From: Rapana venosa
Taxonomy: Eukaryota > Mollusca > Gastropoda > Neogastropoda > Muricidae
Length of the DNA stretch: 64,000 nucleotides
Reading direction: 5' to 3'
NCBI GenBank assembly: GCA_028751875.1
Contig: CM054135.1
Span: forward strand, 60,073,729-60,137,728
The translations under genes and the position numbers were made by a program. Positions 13,701-23,055 of this stretch are shown one piece after another (the stretch's first letter is position 1; the number at the start of each line of letters is the position of its first letter). The notes under the pieces were generated by a model. That model searched no databases. It saw only the letters and a list, made by a program, of their open reading frames with translations, and had not been told where the DNA came from.

Positions 13701-16700
13701 AACACTCACGTACACACACATACTGATACAGCCCAAGACAGCATAAGAAGAAAAAAAAGAAAACAATTGTATACAATGACACCATTGTCAAGCATCACAG
13801 AAAAATTCCGTAGAAACTTCACATGAGATCCTTAAAGCTACGCGTTTTAGATGACATAACAAGAAGCTACATAGATCCTAAAATATGAATTCCACTGGTA
13901 CACAAAAAACTGTTTGTTTTTATTGTCTCCATTTAAACACATTAGTTCTTAGCTAAAAACAAAAAAATGACACCCCCTCCCCCCCAGCATAAAACCCCCC
14001 AAAAGGAAGTAAATGTAAGATAAACCTACATATATCAACATTATAACACAGCTACATATAATACACACCTACCTGGCAGACAGTTCCAGCACATGGTCTC
14101 TGTTACACTGTACACCATACAACTCCTGCAGCCAGTGGCATGTATACTGCACAGATAAAACAGTCATTTACACACACGATTTTTTTCCCCTACACATATC
14201 TTGTGCATCTCTTCTCTCTTATCCTTTACTCCCTGAGGTTCCACAACGACACTTCCACCCAATGTGCTAAATTAAATACAAGCTCCTTTGTGGGATGCTG
14301 GGGGCATGTTGGTATGGAAATTCTGTGCTAGGAATTCCCTTCTTTCTATCCCTCTTTTTGTTTCGGCCTTGTTCTTTTTCTTCCTGTCACCGCCTTCTTG
14401 TCTATTTTCTGCCTTCTTGGTCCAGTCTCCTGCCTTTTTTCCATAAAAACTTAAAAGAAAACATTCTCTCCCATGCCAGAATTAGATGCGCTGGGCCTGA
14501 CCTGTCAGGTGCTTAATGGCAGCGCAACACACTGACTTTCATTCATATGATAGACACTGATAGTTGCTGTCATAGCGTTTAACAAAAAGAAAGAATATAA
14601 AGCTAGACCAATGCTGATCTCTCTCTCTCACCAGGTTGCAGAGGGTATGCTGGGTATATTAATGTCTTTTGTACCACCAGTAATAGCTGGTCTCCTTTTC
14701 TATGAAAGATATATGGTCTTTAATGAGTGAGCAGGATATTTCGCATGCATTCATATATGGAATGACAGTTTCGTCTTCTGTTCCAGGACCTTGCAAGGTA
14801 ACAAGAGTCAATACCAATACTGAATCTTCTCAAACGGACAGAGTAGTGGTAACTTTAGCCTGTGTCCTTAAGTTACAACAGATCACAAGACTTACACTCT
14901 AAGAATATTACTTCTTTGTCCCTATGTTTGTCTATTCACAGGGTAAATGATCACAACAGTGACACTATGGAAAAGCAAAAAAGAAAGAATCATAATGTAT
15001 ATGCAGGACAATAAGTTTTATATGTCTTCTAGTTCTACTTTCATGGCACTAAACACAAGTTCATGCACATACCTTGCATGCACCCACCCACCCCTCCATC
15101 CCACAAAAAACGTAAAAACTGAAGAAAAAATGTCACAGAATTACTGTGTAACTTTAAAGTGCTTGATGTTTCTACATAAACTGTGCACGATTCTTTAAAA
15201 ACTGTGTTTCCAGCTATGCTTATATTAGCATCAACTGATCCTAGGGACAAAATACCTTGATCAAAGTGTCCACCATCATCTCCCCATTGGCAGATGGGTT
15301 GGCAGGCTTGTGAAATTCCAGGTCAAAATACAGTTTACATGGGTGACCTGCAACAGACATGTATACATGTAGGTAGGTAGATTGGTAAGTAGGTAGATAA
15401 GTAGGTAGGGCTGTCAGTCAGTTGCTGGGCCAACCAGTTGGTTAGTCAGTTTGTCTGCCCATCTGTCCACTTGTCTCCCTGCCTATCTACATATCAATAG
15501 ATCTATTTGATTTGATTGCACATGACCTATTCCCCTCCCTCCCCCCAACCCCTCCAATTTTTTTTTGGATCACAGAAAACTAAACAACCAAATCAAGTGT
15601 AAAAACCTTTTTTTCAATGAAAACTTGTGGTCATCTGGCTTTCTGTTATCATGTGTGAGTTCAGAATAGAAATCTGTACTTCAAGGTTGGCTGTGTGTGT
15701 GTTTTTATATGCTGCATCTAATACAAACTCACACAAAAAACGAAAGAAAAGACAAATAAGAAAATGACGTCCACAATGTCATGCTGAAAACAATGTAACA
15801 GTTACCCAATGGGCATATATATAAACCACACTCGTTTCACATACCTTCAGGAATGACTTCATAATGGTGCCTCTGGCTTTCATCCAGCTGCCTGGAAAAG
15901 AACAAATACACACCAACATGAACGTTAACTAGTAATGTATAAACTGGAGTAGAATCTGCAGTGACTTTGAGTTGATCAGAACAGATTCTGTATGACACTA
16001 TCTTGTCACATATATTTTTGTTCACTGGCATTCTGCATGAAGTTGTCTTTAAAGGCACAGAAGTAAAAGACTGCCTAAGGAGAAGAAAGTACTGCCGGAT
16101 TGTGAAATGGAAACATTCCCCTCCCCCCAGCTGCAATTGTTTCACCACCAGATGCATACTTCACTATCTTTATGGCCTGGTTGCCAATTACAATTTATAT
16201 ATAATTTGTCTATTAAATTGTTCTACTATAAATCACAATAAGCCCCTTTAAGTATCATATCCATGTGTAATCACTTAAGAAATTTTCAGTGTTTATCACC
16301 TAAACATTATTCATTTCTTCTGCTCTACTTTTTTAACTATCTTTTAGATACTTGTTATAAATGTTCTTGTTTTTCAAAGGAAAAATGGAAAATCAACAAC
16401 ATAACAGCTAAGCACTTGCACCAAGAATTGTAACATCAAACAATACATTTTTAAAAGACTTTTTCCACCCCTATGATAATGTTGTTAAGTTTTTCAATGT
16501 CCAATCCAATCCAATCTTCTTGTTCACAGCCCCACCAACCGCCAGAGGCCATAATTATTAGGGCTGTCACCTGATAAAAAATGTTTAAATCTCAAATAAA
16601 AACTGTGCAACTATATATAGATTAAAACAGGTTTTAACACCAACTCTGCTGTCATTCCTTGCATCAACACCCTGGCCAACCATAGGTGTCAACCCAGGAC

Positions 16701-17229
16701 AGTCACTATGTCGGTGGGAGAAACAACACAAATGACGCATGTTCAATGCATCTTGCTTCATAAAAATGTGCCGGGTCATTTGTAAACCATTCAAAAGACC
16801 ACTCTTTTGGAATCTGGCTGATACAAAACAAAAAAAAATTAGTAAATAGACCTCCCATCCACAAACTGATGATTACAATGTTCAATAATTTTACATTAAT
16901 AATGGCAGACTTACATGTAGTAGTGCCAGAAGACATTGTAAGTTGCAGTCAGGAACTGCCTCTGTCCACACTGTTTATCAGGCTGGCAACTCTCAAAGGC
17001 AAACACGTGCAAGTCCTGGTTGAATTAGAGAGAAAAAGAAAAAAAACAAACAAATCCCCAAAACAAGAGTACAGTATGTAATAACAGTGCACAGTACATG
17101 ATAACTGATGTTCAAAATAATAACTAAACAAAAACTGTTTGTGCCTATTACTTAGTTGGTTTGATTATGATATAGTCCCAGTGGAGCTATGTAATTTAGG
17201 CACTGTACCATCAAACAATTGTCACTGTA

Positions 17230-17261
<32 letters not shown>

Positions 17262-18456
17262 ATAGATATCGATAGATAGATAGATAGATATACATATATG
17301 CCTTCTGCAAGCTCTACAGAGCTCTTGTCACTTTCAATGACCTATTGGCCTGTATGTAAGGCTCCTGCTTTATTCATTCTTGTCACAGCACAAGATCTCA
17401 ATGAGAAATGCAATTTGCTCTTCCTGGGAGGATTATCATACAGTACTGACATATGCTTGTTTATGGAAACATTATGGATTTAAATGATTTGTCTAAAGCA
17501 GAGTAAAAACTATAAGAAATAATGTTGGCTGTAATAAACTATATTTTTCACACCGAGTCAACTTGTTAGGCACTTAATGGCAATGCGATGCATTGTCACT
17601 CATATAACAGACAACAATAGTTGCTGCCTGAGTGTTCCACAAAGAAGAAGAAGCTATATTTCAACTCCAACTAAAACATGGTTATCTATTCAGCAAACAA
17701 CAGTTTTCCCTTTTCTTCTTCTTCTTTTTTTTTTCAAACTGTCACATCCAATCATACAAATTGTTAAATTTACAGCTGCTATGAAAGATTATTTATACAA
17801 ATATATATTGTTTAAACCAAAGATCTTTTACATAGTCTTGTTATTAGAAACACTTTTTCTTGGGCGTGTACTTCAGTAAAGTGATAAAATACCTCCGTTT
17901 TCTGACTGGCAAAATCCAGTGCCTCATTCTGGCGGTAAAAAATCTTCCAACGAACAGATGGCCCCAGTATTCTGGAAAAGAAACCACCACTTCAGCATTC
18001 ATACCAATGGTGTATGTCCACATTTCTGCCTACAACTACTGTCTCAAAACTTAATTGTTTTTTTCAATATTAGAATTAATATAAAAGGACAAAATGTAGG
18101 AAAAAAGAGAGATATCATTACTTTCTCACTATGTGCATATCTCTGTGTGTGAATATCTGTATGTGCATATACTTGTGAGTGTGTGTGTGAATTGTGAGTG
18201 TGTGTGTTGTGCATGAACAAATGAGTGCCCATGTATGTGCATGCATGCAATGTCTGCTATTTGTATGATTCAAACCATTGCAACCACATAAGACAATAAA
18301 AATCTATTTATCTCCTTTGAAAAAATAAATCATTTATCAACATGAAGGGAATATGATAGCCATTACTCTTACCTTGAATGATATGCACTTGGAATTTTTT
18401 CCTCTCTGAGACGTTTTGAACAGGTTTCAAGTGTGCGCTGTATGTTTAAGTTACGT
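6855..18456 (-). CDS. PRIMPOL: PrimPol, primase-polymerase (13 exons; the true N-terminus is uncertain)
   Basis: Archaeo-eukaryotic primase that re-primes stalled forks and performs translesion synthesis in nucleus and mitochondria. Exons, 5' to 3' on the minus strand: 18456-18373, 17971-17893, 17015-16915, 15891-15845, 15347-15256, 14146-14073, 13318-13245, 12204-11393, 11031-10866, 9680-9584, 8469-8258, 7853-7771, 7006-6855 (stop TGA 6857-6855). All junctions are GT-AG and join in phase. Family landmarks are present in order: YFDLEF (metal-binding DxE, exon 15347-15256), KFSRH (SxH motif, exon 13318-13245), ADLGVYTKNRNFR (third catalytic Asp, across 11393/11031), the C/H/C/C zinc knuckle spanning the 8469-8258 and 7853-7771 exons, and an acidic C-terminus (DEDDEICLLALQHAE) like the RPA-binding region. 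The 12204-11393 exon is longer and poorly conserved, so the protein (about 690-720 residues) exceeds human PrimPol (560). That exon has a frame break near 11,570 (see findings). The first exon shown lacks an ATG. Confidence 0.93.
8020..8132 (+). mobile_element. Family D core/tail fragment (PrimPol intron)
   Basis: ATCCCCGAGGTTGGAAGGTG, GGTGGGTAAAAATGG and GGTGAGCCTTGGAGCTCTAG match the family D 3' half. No tRNA head. Confidence 0.6.
8486..8820 (+). mobile_element. Repeat family F (no Pol III boxes seen; ends in a hairpin)
   Basis: Starts GTCGAATGCTCAGACAGCAA. Internal perfect stem AAGTCAGG/CCTGACTT at 8573-8580 and 8590-8597. Purine-rich body (GGACCAAGAAGGCAGAAAAC). The 3' end is a perfect 10-bp stem GTGGGGATGC (8768-8777)/GCATCCCCAC (8800-8809). 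Lies 17 nt upstream of the PrimPol exon starting at 8469. Confidence 0.7.
11208..11330 (+). mobile_element. Repeat family F, 5' fragment (PrimPol intron)
   Basis: TGTCGAATGCTCAAACAGCA, then GTCGTCTGTCATATGAGTGA and GTCAAGCGCCTGATAATTC. Only the 5' third is present. Confidence 0.65.
12741..12960 (-). mobile_element. SINE family B, 5'-truncated copy (PrimPol intron)
   Basis: Carries the family B tail and body (CTTTTATATCGAGGATAATG through CCTCGGTTTATAGTCTCATC on the plus strand) but no tRNA head. It is followed by a fragment also seen near 4.2-4.3 kb. Confidence 0.75.
13385..13665 (-). mobile_element. tRNA-derived SINE family A, single copy (PrimPol intron)
   Basis: Reverse complement of the same 288-bp unit as at 32 kb, near-identical, with A and B boxes intact. 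It lies between the PrimPol exons at 14146-14073 and 13318-13245. High identity to the distant copies indicates recent activity of this family. Confidence 0.85.
14285..14605 (-). mobile_element. Repeat family F, minus-strand copy (PrimPol intron)
   Basis: Reverse complement of the 8.5-kb element. It shows the AGCAACTATCAGTGTCTATC block, CAGGCCCAGCGCATCTAATT and the GACCAAGAAGGCAGAAAATA body. The terminal hairpin is degraded. Confidence 0.7.
17222..17295. repeat. Inverted tetranucleotide microsatellite (TATC)n-(GATA)n
   Basis: About eight TATC units are followed by ATAGATATCG and then five GATA units, so the two halves are reverse complements around a short centre. Confidence 0.9.
17555..17652 (-). 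mobile_element. Repeat family F, 5' fragment, minus strand
   Basis: The reverse complement reads GGAACACTCAGGCAGCAACT, then GTTGTCTGTTATATGAGTGA and CATTAAGTGCCTAACAAG, the 5' third of family F. Confidence 0.65.
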
Positions 18457-19099
18457 CTGAAAAAACACCCAAAGCACAAGAAAGTGATTTCTTCAGACCA
18501 GCACCCAGTGCTTATTACTAAATTTAAGTTCTGGCAACCTTACACAAGCAATCACTTTTACTTCATTCAACAAGTAAAAGGAATTAAAAAACAGAAAACA
18601 AAAACACAGTTTCAAAACAAACCAAAAAACAGACCCTTTAGGTGAAAAATCTAAGGTCAACTGCTGTAGCACAAATTAGGTCAGCAACATGGCTTTGTTA
18701 AAAGGCTTTGAAAGCACAGTTCAATATGAAAAAAACCTAACAGTTACTTCAAAAGTAAAAAAAAACTTGGTATATTTCTCAGCCATAACAAACAAACAAA
18801 CAAAATCAAACAAACAAAACAAACAACCCCCCACTACAAAAAATTGTAACATAGCCAGCAAATGTGAGCACAGCATCCATAAGGCAAAGAATAGTATAAT
18901 TACACTAGTTTTGCATTCTAGATAGTATGATATCAATAATGATAGACTATAAAACCTATTTTTGTAAATGTAACTTGTAATCAAATTTCAGGGCCAAGGA
19001 CTAGGAAAGGAGAGATTATGTACAGGAAACTGATGGTAGCAGAGACTGCCTATCAAATAGACTTTACTTTCAGCAGTTACTAATAGTAATCTACGCATG

Positions 19100-19190
19100 T
19101 ACCAGTATTGAGCGCTTTGATTTGTTGCTTTACAAGATTCAGTGCTATATAAATTCCATACATTATTATTATTATAATTATTATTACATC
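19100..19190 (+). mobile_element. Retroposon tail (TATATAAATTCCATA plus (ATT)n)
   Basis: GCGCTTTGATTTGTTGCTTT, then ACAAGATTCAGTGCTATATA and AATTCC followed by an ATT array. The same tail occurs at 51,770-51,835 (plus) and, in reverse, at 34,282-34,345 and about 8,860-8,900. This is the widespread 3' end of animal LINE/SINE pairs. Confidence 0.6.
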
Positions 19191-19271
19191 ACAATTACTC
19201 ACTCTATCCATAGGATTCTCAGGGGGGAAAATTTTGATTTAGATTTCTGGTGAGGAGTTTTATACCATTAC

Positions 19272-19369
19272 CCACTTTTTTGACCGCAGGCCGTAGAAGG
19301 GAACAGGAGGCAAAGGTTCCGGGGATGATGAATCCATTTGACAAAGATTTCTTGGTCACATCTCCGCAT
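19272..19369 (-). CDS. PRIMPOL: Candidate first coding exon of PrimPol
   Basis: The 18456-18373 exon enters in phase 2 and has no start codon, so an upstream coding exon is required. A segment with acceptor TTGTTGTGCAG (exon from 19380) and donor GG/GTAATG (exon end 19272) contains an ATG at 19369-19367. From it a frame stays open for 32 codons and joins the next exon in the right phase. The encoded segment (MRRCDQEIFVKWIHHPR...) does not resemble known PrimPol N-termini, which begin only a few residues before the region encoded at 18456. A different, short 5' exon further upstream is therefore quite possible. An out-of-frame ATG lies 5 nt upstream (19374-19372). Confidence 0.35.
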
Positions 19370-20051
19370 ATCATGAGATTCTGCACAACAAAGTAGTTTG
19401 TTATTAAAAGCAGTTTATAGTAACAAAAGAGCTGTTAAGTGTTAGTGCTTTCTTGATAGTTGCAAAGGCCTGCAAGAACTGGTTAATTTTAACTTAGAAC
19501 TGTTGAAGTCTAACACTAACAGTGGTAAGATTTGTGATAGTACTTATTTTTTTATATATTAAATACTATATTCAGTAAGTGAACTTATACACATTTAATT
19601 CTTTTCTTATCAATACAAATATTAAAATCGTTTTGATGCCTGAGTGAGTCCCAGCTTCCTTGTTCAGATTTTGTCCTCTGTTGTGCACAATCTGTCCTAT
19701 AGATCTGGAATCATTGACAGTAATTGCAATTCGAAAGAGCAAAATTATATTCTTAGTGCTGTTGTAAGGTAGAAGTAGAAGCAAGTGTTCTTGTAAAAAT
19801 TTTATTTTAATACTTCCTTTTGTATAATTGTTCTTAGGATACTGTATGGCTTTTTTTTTTTTTATCCATCTCTTGAAATGTATTTAGTCTTAAAAGAAAA
19901 CCTAAACTTGATAGAAGATTAAAAAAAAAAAACTTTTTTTTTTGGGGGGGTCCCTTTTTATTCTTCTATGCCCTACACTCAGACTCGGAGTTGGCTACTA
20001 AGACAATGTTATGTTACTGATCATGTAAACATACACACATTATACATGTGA

Positions 20052-20392
20052 CGCTGGGGCAACAGCAAGGTGAGAGGCTGTATGACCAGTGGCTTTCTCA
20101 CTCATGGAATTCCACTTTACAGCTTAGTCTTTAGTGATCGACAATGACTCTCTGACTAGGAGGCTTGACTCGCACAGTCCTTATGTGCTGCAGCCCTGGG
20201 GGCTGGTTGGCCTTTGGAGAGCATCTCCAACGCTGACTGTCCTTATGCCCACTTGGCTGAGAGAGTGGGGATGTGCTGTGGGCAAGACATCTCCACTATA
20301 ATCAAATTTCTGCCCAGTTTCCAAAACAGCAGCTGCCTCCTCTGCTGTTTTGGAGGTCATCGTTGGACACGACGGACAAACATACATGTGTG
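20052..20392. mobile_element. Repeat family E, copy 1
   Basis: About 340 bp, closely matching 46,687-47,022 in the same orientation, including GGAATTCCACTTTACAGCTT, TGTGCTGCAGCCCTG and CTGCTGTTTTGGAGGTCAT. Both copies keep a minus-strand frame with the segment TAEE(A/V)AAV. No Pol III boxes or terminal repeats were recognised. Confidence 0.75.
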
Positions 20393-20702
20393 TAGATGGA
20401 AAGTGCTCCTGACAACAATAGGTAACTCAATTATCTGCTGGCTTTTATCTGGAAAAAAGGCATTGAATAGGATTTGCTCTAGTTGTAAGTGACACCGCTG
20501 TAACATGCTTACTTCAAGGTCACCACATGTTTTGTAACCATGTACTGATGTAAGCAGGTTAAGAATCAGACATAAGGGAGAACAAAGTTGATAAAAAAAA
20601 ATAGCTCAAGGCTATTAATTTCATTTATTTATTCTTTTATTTTGAGGATAATGGAATAAGTACATCTCCATATGCATGCAGGTTTGTCAATTTTGTCACC
20701 TG

Positions 20703-20734
<32 letters not shown>

Positions 20735-21551
20735 TGCACACACACGTGTGTGTGAACACATAGTGACATACAGTATACACACATGCATTCATGTGCATTT
20801 TGCTCTAACGTCAGCCACTCATTCTCTGATTCAGTGACTATGTGTGGTTCTCACAGTTGGCTGAAATACATCATTCGTATGTCCAGTAACAATTCTGATT
20901 TGCCTATGGGACTGCAGGTGAAGTGAAAAGTTAAACTACTTAAAGTGTTGTGTGTTGTTGTTTTTCTAAAGTAATTGTTCATTGAAAAAGAAGATGTCTG
21001 TCGAGAGATAGTTCAGGCAGTGAGAGGTTCTATGTACATGTTGTGGGAGTGTGTGTCTACATGTGTGTGCCTGTGTGTATGAGAGAGAGAGAGAGGGTGA
21101 GAGAGAGAGAGAGAGGGTGAGAGAGAGAGAGAGACAATGACAACGACAATAGTTTATTGTAATAAGCAGGATGCCCATTTACAAGGGGACAGCGGGAAAG
21201 GGACTGGGCACAAAACACATAATGTAATATTTTGATAACTTAGTTTACAACAGCCCAAACAGTCATCATGGCATGGAATCCATAACATGGTTAAAGGATA
21301 GATTCAGATACTTTTTTTTCATAAGCTTTGGTTAGCCCTTACAAAAGGAACTGGTAAGATGGAGGAGTTTCCACAAACTGCAATCAGCATCTTACAACAA
21401 ACCTGTCTGTGACAAGGAAACTAGGTCACACTGTCTCTTCTTCACTCTCTGAGTCTCTTTTTCACTTCTTTTCCATGGCTTGTGCAACTTTGCACCGCTA
21501 ACACGTGATCAATTCGTGATGATCCAGATGGCATGTAGCTTACAGCTTTCT

Positions 21552-22181
21552 CCTCCCTCTCTCTCTCTCTAACACACACACTCTCTCTCTCTCTCAAACA
21601 CACATACACACACAAACACACACACATGTACGCACGCACTCACGTACGCACACACACACACGCGCGCAGCGTGCTCATACATACACACACGTGCTCGCAC
21701 GCACACACCTACACACACACGGGCATAAACACACACACACATGCACAAGCACACACACACACACACACGCACATGCACACAAACACATGCATACACACAT
21801 GTTATTCGAGCGAGAATCGTACTGCGTCCACTGAGAGAGAGAGAGAGAGTGTTTTTCTTTAATTTAACGTCTTTTCACATTACGTGATATTAGACAAGTT
21901 GTGTGTGTATGTGTGTGTGTGTGTTTGTATGTTTGTGTGAGTGTGTGCACGTGTGTGTATGTGAGTGGGTATGTATATATGTGTTTGTGTGTATGTGTGA
22001 GAGAGAGAGAACATACATGGGTGTAGATGTGTGTACATATTTGTGTATAGAGTGTATGTGAGTGTGCGGCGCACATGTGTTTGTATGTGTGTGTGTGTGT
22101 GTGCACGTGTATGTATGCCTGTGTGTGATTGTGTGTGTGTGTGTTTATGCAAGTGTATGTGTGTATATGAATGTGTGTGTA

Positions 22182-22273
<92 letters not shown>
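21552..22273. repeat. Large CT/CA then GT/GA microsatellite block
   Basis: CT and CA repeats from 21,552 to 21,800 are followed by TG repeats from 21,901 and a pure (GA)n at 22,213-22,273. The strand composition switches near 21,850, so the two halves are partly complementary. Open frames here are low-complexity artefacts. Confidence 0.9.
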
Positions 22274-22279
<6 letters not shown>

Positions 22280-22340
22280 CAAGAAAGCCAGATAATAATG
22301 AAGCATTATTCATTTATTAATGTTATATACAGCAAATTAA

Positions 22341-22622
22341 GGGGACGGGATAGCTCAGTGGTCGGAGCACTCGCTTTCCCCCAGCCAAGTTAAGCAGCGT
22401 CGAGCATGGTTACCAGTTGGATGGGTGACCGTTTGCGCGCCTTGGCTTCAGTAGTTCCCCCAGCTGTAAATGGGTACCTGCCCTCTTTAGGGTCAGGGAA
22501 GGTAAAGCAGCGAGGGAGAGGAGATGGGCGCCGCCCTCAATATGCCGGCCCTAGAGAAGTGAGGTCTCTGACGCCTCGCTCCCCTACGACCTTATAGGTT
22601 GTGGGACTCCTTTACCTTTTTC
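22341..22622 (+). mobile_element. SINE family C, full-length plus-strand copy
   Basis: It starts GGGGACGGGATAGCTCAGTG (A-box TAGCTCAGTGG). At 22386-22428 it carries AAGTTAAGCAGCGTCGAGC and TGGATGGGTGACCG, a close match to the 5S rRNA internal control region. It ends TTATAGGTTGTGGGACTCCTTTACC before a T-rich tail. It lies upstream of ATAD1. Confidence 0.88.
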
Positions 22623-22959
22623 CTTTACAGCAAATTGCAAAATTCATATCTGATGCTTATGTAATTCTTGGCAGTTGCCTGCAGCATAACAAGAGAGGAA
22701 TTCTTTACACAATATTATGCTTTTTCATTGCTTATGTGGTTAGAGTCGGCAGGGTGGTGGCAACAAGCAAAAGAGGGGGAGGGGGTCTGGAAAAGGTAGG
22801 CCTAGAGTTTACATCTGGGAATGGGTGTCCAAATCTAAAAGTCAGTCTGGCGACAGTATTGGTTCCATACTAGTACACCTGAAACTACCGACCTGAAGAC
22901 TTCTGCACACCCACTGGTCAGTAATTGCATAGACTGAACTGCAATTTTGTTGTCTTTGG

Positions 22960-23055
22960 GACAGAAGTTTGTGTATTCCCGCTGGATCTACGTAATAGAT
23001 CTCTACTTCCGGAAACGTAATTTCGTCAGTAGTTTCGGTTTCCTGCCGTCATAGC
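22960..23055 (+). promoter_or_regulatory. Probable ATAD1 promoter and 5' UTR
   Basis: The DNA just before the ATAD1 ATG contains ACTTCCGGAAAC at 23005-23016, a good ETS-family site, beside several CpGs in otherwise AT-rich DNA, and has no obvious TATA box. This fits a TATA-less housekeeping promoter. Because PrimPol is transcribed the other way with unresolved 5' exons, it might be bidirectional, but no PrimPol exon is seen here. Confidence 0.4.

Larger units (their letters stand above)
19381..22340. other. DNA between the PrimPol candidate first exon and the ATAD1 upstream SINE
   Basis: No recognisable coding exon. Holds repeat E at 20.05 kb, a short family B-like tail at about 20,630-20,700, and the large microsatellite block. 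Any missing 5' exon of PrimPol should lie here or up to 23.05 kb. Confidence 0.6.

Noticed and set aside
21442..22393. Cys/His/Val-rich frames (CVCVCV, HTHTHT)
   Set aside because: Low-complexity reading of CA/GT repeats on both strands.
22370..22440. A genuine 5S rRNA gene
   Set aside because: Only the internal promoter-like third is present, inside a dispersed repeat with a tRNA-like head; the 5S ends are missing.
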